From contig CM055880.1 in the NCBI GenBank assembly GCA_029582165.1, forward strand, positions 6,634,001-6,698,000: a DNA stretch of 64,000 bases. The letters run 5' to 3'. How positions within the stretch are numbered: position 1 is the stretch's first letter; every line of letters starts with the position of its first letter. The stretch comes from Portulaca oleracea. Its lineage: Eukaryota > Streptophyta > Magnoliopsida > Caryophyllales > Portulacaceae. Both the position numbers and the translations under genes were made by a program. The notes below the pieces were generated by a model, which saw only the letters and a program-made list of their open reading frames with translations, did not search any database and was not told where the DNA came from. Shown here in pieces: positions 57,601 to 64,000 of this stretch.

Positions 57601-57751
57601 TGTTACCATGTTGTAGTGATACCCAACTAACTCTTGCAGTTCATTTCTGTTGCCCATATATGCTATCTACTACATACTACCTACAATGACAGATAAGTGT
57701 TATACTCTGTCTGTACTACATATATGAACTGCTGCAATTTTGTCTTTCAAA

Positions 57752-57766
57752 CAAAAAGGGGGAGAT
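57752..57766 (+). other. 3' polypurine tract of Copia-II
   Basis: AAAAAGGGGGAGAT immediately before the LTR. Confidence 0.88.
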
Positions 57767-58565
57767 TGTAGAAACCATCCTGCAGGTATGACGCCCTCCA
57801 CAGCACAACGCCTTCACTAAAATCGCTACTAAGGACCTCAACCAGCGTTTTGATTTAAAGCACAAAATTGCAAGTCAAATCAGGGAAGTATCTTTGTCTC
57901 ACGTCTTACCATCTATAGTTCTACTATATTTTACATCATAATCTTTTCCCCTATTATCGTAGAACTAAGAAGGAAGGATTGCGTAAGAAGTCTCCAAGAA
58001 TATCCCGATAGAGGATCAACTAATGACGTAAAGAATCCACAAATTGAAGGAAAGCCCTCTTGGAGCCGTTCTAGCGAAAGACTGAGAAAGTAGAATATAA
58101 ATGGACCCAATCAGACTACTACACAACTATTCGATTCCAAGCAATAAGTTCAATCGAAGTGTAGGAAATTTTGAGTGATAAAATTTCTGAGAGTAACCAC
58201 TTGTGTTTGAGTGGCAAGGTGTTTTTGTAACCAGAGTGTGTTCTGGTAAGGACATTATTTAGTTTGTAACTGAAGAACGAGTGAATTGATCTTCAGTAAG
58301 ATATAACTTCACTACTCTATTGGTGAGGTTGAATTTCAGGAACTACAATTAAGTTCCTCCTCCTGTAAGCAGATGTTGAGGTCCTCATAACCTCTCCTCT
58401 GCCGAGTATTTCTTAATTCCTTCTCTCCCTCTATGTTCACAAGTTCAGAATTCAATAAAGAAGCAAAGTTTTTTAATTCTATTTGTGTTATTCTAATAAC
58501 ATCCTTGGTATTTTAAGTGCGACAAATTTTTTAACCCTATTCACCCCTTCTAGGATACTTTCAAT
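57767..58565 (+). repeat. 3' LTR of Copia-II
   Basis: 799 bp from TGTAGAAACC to CTTTCA. The right end (CCCTATTCACCCCTTCTAGG) parallels the matching end of the Copia-I LTR. A partner 5' LTR is absent. Confidence 0.85.
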
Positions 58566-58936
58566 CATATATTCATATCTGTGCTGGTTGTATATATCCA
58601 AATATCAAATAGTGATATGTTGTTATTTTAGTAGGATAATCTAAATGGATGCATAATCTGGAGACCCAATAGGAATCATGCAGCCGGATGCTTTGAGTAA
58701 TGTTTAATTTTTTTTATTTTTTTTTTTGGTTGGGGTTACTGATGAAGTGCCCCAAGTTTTGAATAAGGCAAGTTGGGCATAAAAATAATGATGGTTTGCA
58801 TTATTTGCATGTCATGTAAGTTGTCAACATGGTTCTGTTTGAAGTTGCACATCATAAACTGCATATACTTCCAGTAATTAGTCCATTGACCAAGCCAAAT
58901 CTATTTTGGTTATTTTTTGCTACTGCTATAGTGCTA
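58566..58936. other. Intergenic, nothing recognised
   Basis: AT-rich flank between Copia-II and a MITE. Confidence 0.5.
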
Positions 58937-59193
58937 CTTTCTCTATTTCATATTAATTGTAATAATTTTGACCTTTACGGTCTCCAATGTTACTCTTTGA
59001 TTGATAATTTCTTACATAATATGTTATTAACAATTGTAATATTATACTTTTATGCTAGTGCTTTTCGTTACTAATCTAGTGGTGATAATTTTATTTAGTA
59101 ACTCATTGTATATATTGAGAAATTTCTGGTCAAATTTTTTGAATTTTGACTACACAATTTCCAAAGACGACAATTAATATGGAACGGATGCAG
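58937..59193 (+). mobile_element. Stowaway-like MITE copy 5
   Basis: 257 bp, starting CTTTCTCTATTTCATATTAA and ending ATATGGAACGGATGCAG, flanked by TA at 58935-58936 and 59194-59195. Confidence 0.85.
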
Positions 59194-60032
59194 TATCAAT
59201 CTTAGCTGAGGGCAGCCACGTGAAAATTCGGGTCCAAAGTCCATTCAGGTTCGGATAATTATGATATTTAGACAAAATCTTCAAGCTGGATATTTTGTGA
59301 TATCTGAACCCGGATCCGAATTGTCAAAATATGTTCGAATCTGAATTTGTCCGAATATGCCCAATTAAAAACGAATTACAGGAAATTTAGACGCAATTTC
59401 TAAATTTTTCGGAATCGCAAATTTAGGTTACGATGTAATGTCAGTATATGTCTGAAATGGTTTATTAGAATCTGCATATGGCACAAAATTCGGACAACTC
59501 GAATTTCTTACGCCAAACCCGAACCAGACCTGATCGATTTCACTATCAGACATGACTGATTGACCGAATTTAAAATTCAGAAAAAATTGATGACTAGCCC
59601 CATTTAATTCGGGTATTCGGATTGGACATAATTTAAATTTTTAATAATATTTTTCATAGTTATAATTAATTATCAATTAAATGGGGTCTAGTTCGTTACT
59701 TTTGTCAATAAATATAAATGAATACAATGATATCTTAACCAAATCAACCACATTCGTAAGCCATATTTTATGCATTATTTTGTATATTTGAAAAGTTGCG
59801 GATAAAAATATAATTTTTTAAAATCTACATGCACTTATAAAATTCATTTATGTTATTTTTAGAACTTAATAAGTAATATTATAATTTGTACACTAATATA
59901 AGACATTTATCAAATGTCTTATAGCCTTATACCAATTTGTATCATCTTTGTACATTTTCTTTTCATGGGACATATATAGTAACTTAGAAAAGAAATCCTC
60001 ATATATGTACAGACACATAAGTATCCTCAATT
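59194..60032. other. Intergenic with hAT-like words
   Basis: Bases 59209-59640 repeat TTCGG, CGAATT and GGTCC words as in the hAT miniature elements, but no matching termini or octamer duplication could be set. The rest is AT-rich. Confidence 0.4.
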
Positions 60033-60037
60033 CCTCA

Positions 60038-60866
60038 TGTTGAAGACAGGGTCAAGGTCCTTCACCGCGCATCCGCGAAGGACCTTCGGTTTTGATGAAA
60101 GCAAAAATCCGGAAAAGGGAAGTTGCCTTATATTATATAATCTGATTATATATTCTGAGTATAATATATATTCTGATTATATACTCAGATTATGTGTATA
60201 TAATATATATATATTTTGATTATATATTATATATTCTTATCATGGGCATAATTCTTGTAGATATAAGAAGGAAACAAAAGGAAACAAATCAAGGGAAATC
60301 AATCATGATTAGTGTAGCAGCAAAAGGGAAGAAATCAACACATAAGACAAGTTACCGTTGGAAGGACTCAAGTACAAGCATCCAAAGGCATCTATAAAAA
60401 GGACGATAGAAGAATTGAGAAGATAGGCGATTCCACGGAAGTAATCGCGGAGTAAGAAATCCAGTGGGATTTCTCCGAGTGTGTAACCAATGGTTCGGTG
60501 GTGAAGGTAGCCAGTAAAGGACCTCTGGTGAAGGTATAGCCAAGGACCTTGGTGAACATTCGTTGTGTCCACATGTGGTGGAGAGATGGTGTGTAGCTAG
60601 GGTTTTTCCTACGACGATCCTTATCTGTAGCTGACTCAAGGACATTAAGTCTTGGTCAGTGATCCTATCAGTAACTGCCTTTGGGCTGTTACTTCTTGTT
60701 TTGTTTTGCAAGTGTAACTTGTTCTTTGATTGTTATAAATCTAATGAGGTATTTCAGTTACACTGTGTTTTGATCCTTGGTTTCAAACCAAGGAAGTTTG
60801 CTCTAACGTCCTTACCTAGTGTGTAGATCTTAATTGTGAACTTCACCCCCCTCTTGGGCTCCAACA
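60038..60866 (+). mobile_element. Solo LTR of a copia element
   Basis: 829 bp from TGTTGAAGACAGGG to GGGCTCCAACA with TG...CA ends. CCTCA flanks it at 60033-60037 and 60867-60871, showing a complete insertion reduced to one LTR by recombination. The ending TTCACCCCCCTCTTGGGC resembles the other copia LTRs here. A hairpin AAGGTCCTTC..GAAGGACCTT lies near its start. Confidence 0.92.
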
Positions 60867-60992
60867 CCTCATATATAGTAACTTAGAAAAACTGACATGT
60901 TAATATGGACAGGGCGAACACATAAGGTGGGATGAACAAAAAATTTCAGTTTCACATACAAATACTGAAAATAATTAGTGTATTGTCACTAA

Positions 60993-61290
60993 GGGTTCGT
61001 TTCGACCTTGGAAAACAGCATGGAAAAAAATTATTTTGGAAAATGAAAATCTTTCCTTTGTTTGGATTGAAGAAAAAAGAATGGAAAAAAAAAATAGTTG
61101 GAAAATTGCATTGAAAATTTGGAGTAACAATGAATAAAAAATTTTCCCTTCAAAAATGAAAGGAAAGTTGGGAGAAAAATTTTGGATCAAAGCCAACCTT
61201 TCTTTTCATCCTCTCTCTAACTCATCTCTCTCTCTCTCTCTCTCTCTCTAACTCGTTTCTCTCTCTCTCTCTCTCACACTCTCTCTAACT

Positions 61291-61326
<36 letters not shown>

Positions 61327-61330
61327 ACTT

Positions 61331-61393
<63 letters not shown>

Positions 61394-61794
61394 ACTCTCT
61401 TCCCACTTTCTCTCACGCACTCTCTCTTCTTTCTCTCTAAGTCTCTTCTCTCTTTCTTCTCTCTCTCTCTCTCTCTAACGTTCTCTCTCTGGCTCTCTCT
61501 CTGAGTCTCTCTCTCTCTCTCTCTAACTCTCTTTTATCTCTCTCTCTCTCTCTCTATCGCTTTCTCTCTCTCTAACTCATTTTTCTCTCTCTCGGTCGCT
61601 CTTTCTCTCTCTCTCTAACTCTCTTTTCTCTCTCTTTATCGCGCTCTTTCTCTCTCTCTAACTCTCTTTTCTCTCTCTTTGTCGATCTCTCTAATTCTCT
61701 TTTCTCTCTCTTCTCTCTCTCTGTCTCTCTCTCTCTCTCTAACTTTCTCCTCTCTCTCTCTCTCTCTCTAAGTTTCTTCTCTCTCTCTATCTCT

Positions 61795-61825
<31 letters not shown>

Positions 61826-61865
61826 AACTTTCTTCTCTCTGTCTCTCTCTCGCTCTGTCTCTTCT

Positions 61866-61903
<38 letters not shown>

Positions 61904-62301
61904 TCTCACGCACTCTCTCTTCTTTCTCTCTAAGTCTCTTCTCTTTCTTCTCTCTCTCTCTCTCTCTAACATTCTCTCTCTGGCTTTCTCTCTAATTCTC
62001 TCTCTCTCTCTCTAACGTTCTCTCTCTGGCTCTCTCTCTAAGTCTCTCTCTCTCTCTCTTTCTCTCGCGCGCGCTCTCTCTCTCTAACACTGTTCTCTCT
62101 CTCTCTCTCTCTTTATCGCTTTCTCTCTCTCTCTCTCTCTAACTCTCTTTTCTCTCTCTCTATCGCTTTCTCTCTCTCTAACTCTTTTTTCTCTCTCTCT
62201 GTCGCTCTTTCTCTCTCTTTCTAACTCTCTTTTCTCTCTCTTTATCGCGCTCTTTCTCTCTCTTTAACTCTCTTTGTCGATCTCTCTATCTCTCTAATTC
62301 T

Positions 62302-62345
<44 letters not shown>

Positions 62346-62601
62346 CCAAATCACATCATATGATCTAAAAAAATGAAACTTGATATTTACAAGTTTTCTT
62401 GCAAATTTTATTTTTCCATGTATCTTTCCTTAAACCAAACAAGGAAAAGAAAATTGAATAGAAAATCAATTTTTTTCCTTCAAAATTTACTTAAACCAAA
62501 CAAGAGAAAGAAATTTACTTTACCCCAAAAAAAATTTCCTCCTAATTTTTTTTCCACGAGATTTTTTTTTCCATCCTGTTTTCCTAGGTCCAAACGGACC
62601 C
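60993..62601. mobile_element. Tourist-like element with a giant CT expansion
   Basis: Ends GGGTTCGTTTCGACCTTGG and, on the other strand, GGGTCCGTTTGGACCTAGG, with TAA on both sides (60990-60992, 62602-62604). The inner inverted repeats extend into GGAAAACAG.ATGGAAAAA. The centre, about 61200-62345, is almost pure CT repeat, so the element is far longer than ordinary Tourist MITEs. Confidence 0.85.
61200..62345. repeat. (CT)n satellite-like tract, about 1.1 kb
   Basis: Nearly pure CT with occasional AAC, TATCG and GCG interruptions. Segments carrying CTCACGCACTCTCTCTTC recur at about 61412 and 61905 (offset near 493 bp), and segments with TTTATCGCGCTCTTTC recur near 61636 and 62242, so blocks of about 0.5-0.6 kb have been duplicated. 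ORFs in this tract are artefacts of the repeat. Confidence 0.95.
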
Positions 62602-62604
62602 TAA

Positions 62605-63916
62605 TAGATAGAAGAATCAATATTCAATAGTAGCTCTTACTTTATTATAATCACTGATAGATAAAATGTGAAATAGATACTCCTATATATTTAAGTTGTG
62701 CCAGAAGATGTGTTAGGGGAAATTGGTTTGGAATCACATGGTCACACACATAAGAGGATGGTGATTTTTCGTAGGTGGTTACGAGTCAAATATTAAAACT
62801 CGTTCTCCTTAAGATTTATTTATTAGACTGTGAAAAGACTTAGAGGTAAAACCTAGTTTGCTTATGAAGCTAGAAGACCTTTCAAGAACTTTTAAAGATA
62901 TATAGTTATTGTAGTCAACACCTCAAAAGTCAAAAGCTGTATTGAAACTCTCTAGGACTTTAAGAATAAGAGGAGAAAAGGTGTGTGGATGAATGCGGAT
63001 TCATTCTACTTTTATAGTGAAAGCGGAGCCTTACACTTGTCTCCCAAATCCCTTGATTGAGCATAATCAATGGGATTAATTTGACATTCGAGGATAAATA
63101 TTGACTGATCAAATCAATCGATATTCAGCCAAAGAATAATCCCCATGTGGATTATATTGAGAAAATCAAGGAAATTCAATATTGAGTAAACTAGGGAGTA
63201 GAGACTGACATGATCCATTTCGCAGGGACACGGTCCATGTCGCACATGACATGGCCCGTGTCCATGCAGACATGGTCTATGTCAGACCGTTCCCACTTAG
63301 TTTTGGTCTTTGGATGTTGACACGGTCTGTGTTAGTCCAATTCATCTCAAACTTGATTTGTTGACTTTTCCGATCAATCTTATACTTGTATTATTGAATT
63401 TCTAACTTAATCATACCCCTAAACTCTTGAAATACTCCAACAAATGGGGGAGGTAAGAAGAGGATGAGGATGAGAGAATGAGACAATTGAAGGATAGAAA
63501 GAGAAATTAAAGAAGAAAACAATGACTTTTTCATCTTCTCACTCATGTAACCAGCTAAAAATGTTCGGAATTTCCCCTCTCGGTCATTATTGTGTAATAT
63601 AAAGGAGAATCTGAGTTGAAAAAAAGAAACCCAAATATTTAGTTTTTAAAAATATTGGTTATGTCCCAACAATGTTTGTGCATTTAAGGGTCCGAATCAC
63701 TTGCAAAATAAATTAATGACGCAATTCTTACTCTGAAGTTAGACTTAATATGAGGCGAGGACCCACTTGACGTCTTATGGTTTTGTTGGTCAGGGCTATA
63801 CTTCTTTTATTTACATTGACCCAACTTGGCTCATAAAGTGTGGGGCCTATACCTGACCAGGGCCCGGCTCAGGCCAACGGCATCTTAATCCGACTCAATC
63901 TGCACCTATTATAATA
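62605..63916. other. Intergenic, with a small palindromic motif cluster
   Basis: No gene recognised. Bases 63212-63330 carry repeated GACAYGGYCCRTGTC-like words, each an imperfect palindrome. The rest is AT-rich. Confidence 0.45.
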
Positions 63917-64000
63917 CTTCCTCCGTTCCAAATTATTTGTCCCTTATTCCATTTTTAGATGTCCCAAAATTTTGTCCACTTTCTAAAAATAGAAACTTCC
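63917..64000 (+). mobile_element. Stowaway-like MITE, left end, cut by the window edge
   Basis: Starts CTTCCTCCGTTCCAAATTA after TA at 63915-63916. The body differs from the 257-bp family, so it is probably a second Stowaway-like family. Confidence 0.6.

Larger units (their letters stand above)
53801..57618 (+). mobile_element. CACTA (En/Spm) transposon CACTA-2, nested in Copia-II
   Basis: A 3818-bp element with termini CACTACAAGATGG and, on the opposite strand, CACTACAACATGG. The 3-bp target ATA lies on both sides (53798-53800, 57619-57621). Both ends carry arrays of AACGGTCGTT-type subterminal repeats. It holds a GC-rich first-exon-like region, two long hairpins, a 109-bp tandem repeat and one exon resembling a TNPA/Transposase_24 C-terminus; no TNPD-type catalytic transposase is visible, so it is non-autonomous. 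Confidence 0.93.
48737..58565 (+). mobile_element. Copia-II, 5'-truncated SIRE-like copia element with nested insertions
   Basis: Starts inside integrase and continues through RT, RNase H, a degenerate third ORF, polypurine tract and 3' LTR (57767-58565). Gag, protease and the 5' LTR are missing. Two later elements lie inside: a Cassandra (50744-51453) in RNase H and a CACTA (53801-57618) between third ORF and polypurine tract, each with its own target duplication. Many stops and frameshifts show it is older than Copia-I. Shared LTR end (CTATTCACCCC..TTTCA) and shared third ORF place it in the same lineage. Confidence 0.9.

Noticed and set aside
61787..61972. Arg/Glu-rich 61-residue ORF
   Set aside because: A translation of CT microsatellite, not a protein.
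1..64000. CRISPR array, operon or bacterial signals
   Set aside because: All repeats are explained as microsatellites, subterminal arrays or transposon copies in a plant nuclear context.

Overview
The window is nuclear DNA of a flowering plant, most likely a eudicot. The evidence is GT-AG introns, a plant-specific AP2-B3 transcription factor, a malectin/LRR receptor-like protein, Ty1/copia retrotransposons primed by initiator tRNA-Met, a Cassandra-type retrotransposon with 5S rRNA in its LTRs, CACTA transposons, and Tourist, Stowaway and hAT miniature elements. I cannot name the species from sequence alone. Only two ordinary host genes can be supported. The rest is AT-rich intergenic DNA dominated by nested transposable elements.

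Host genes: (1) 11793-17955 (+), a nine-exon gene for a 626-residue receptor-like protein (signal peptide, malectin-like ectodomain, short LRR block, one membrane span, short tail, no kinase), related to Arabidopsis At1g25570/RLP4. (2) 26387-27478 (-), an intronless RAV/TEMPRANILLO-type regulator with AP2 and B3 DNA-binding domains and a C-terminal R-L-F-G-V repression motif; a TATA box lies about 130 bp upstream of its ATG.

Layout: 1-2757 is non-coding, probably the end of a Ty3/gypsy-type LTR. 2861-9404 is a Tourist-like MITE split in two by a 6.2 kb CACTA-like element. 9.4-11.8 kb is intergenic with one intact MITE copy and the receptor gene promoter. 11.8-18 kb is the receptor-like gene, with a Stowaway-like MITE in intron 2. 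18-26 kb is intergenic with MITEs, a hAT miniature element and repeat pairs. 26.4-27.6 kb is the RAV gene. 28-38 kb is intergenic with a copia LTR relic, three MITEs, a long foldback and a hAT element with perfect target duplications. 38048-45718 (-) is a SIRE/Maximus-like copia element (Copia-I) with both LTRs and a 5-bp target duplication, lacking its integrase but keeping an intact third ORF. 48737-58565 (+) is a second, decayed element of the same lineage (Copia-II), truncated at its 5' end, with a complete Cassandra element inside its RNase H region and a 3.8 kb CACTA element inside its 3' untranslated region. 60038-60866 is a solo LTR with target duplication. 60993-62601 is a Tourist-like element whose centre is about 1.1 kb of expanded CT repeat.

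The most interesting signals are the third ORF shared by the two diverged copia elements (including a C-terminal coiled coil), a duplicated polypurine tract in both, two long hairpins inside the CACTA element, the 5S-bearing Cassandra insertion, and the CT expansion bounded by transposon termini. All comparisons were made by eye.
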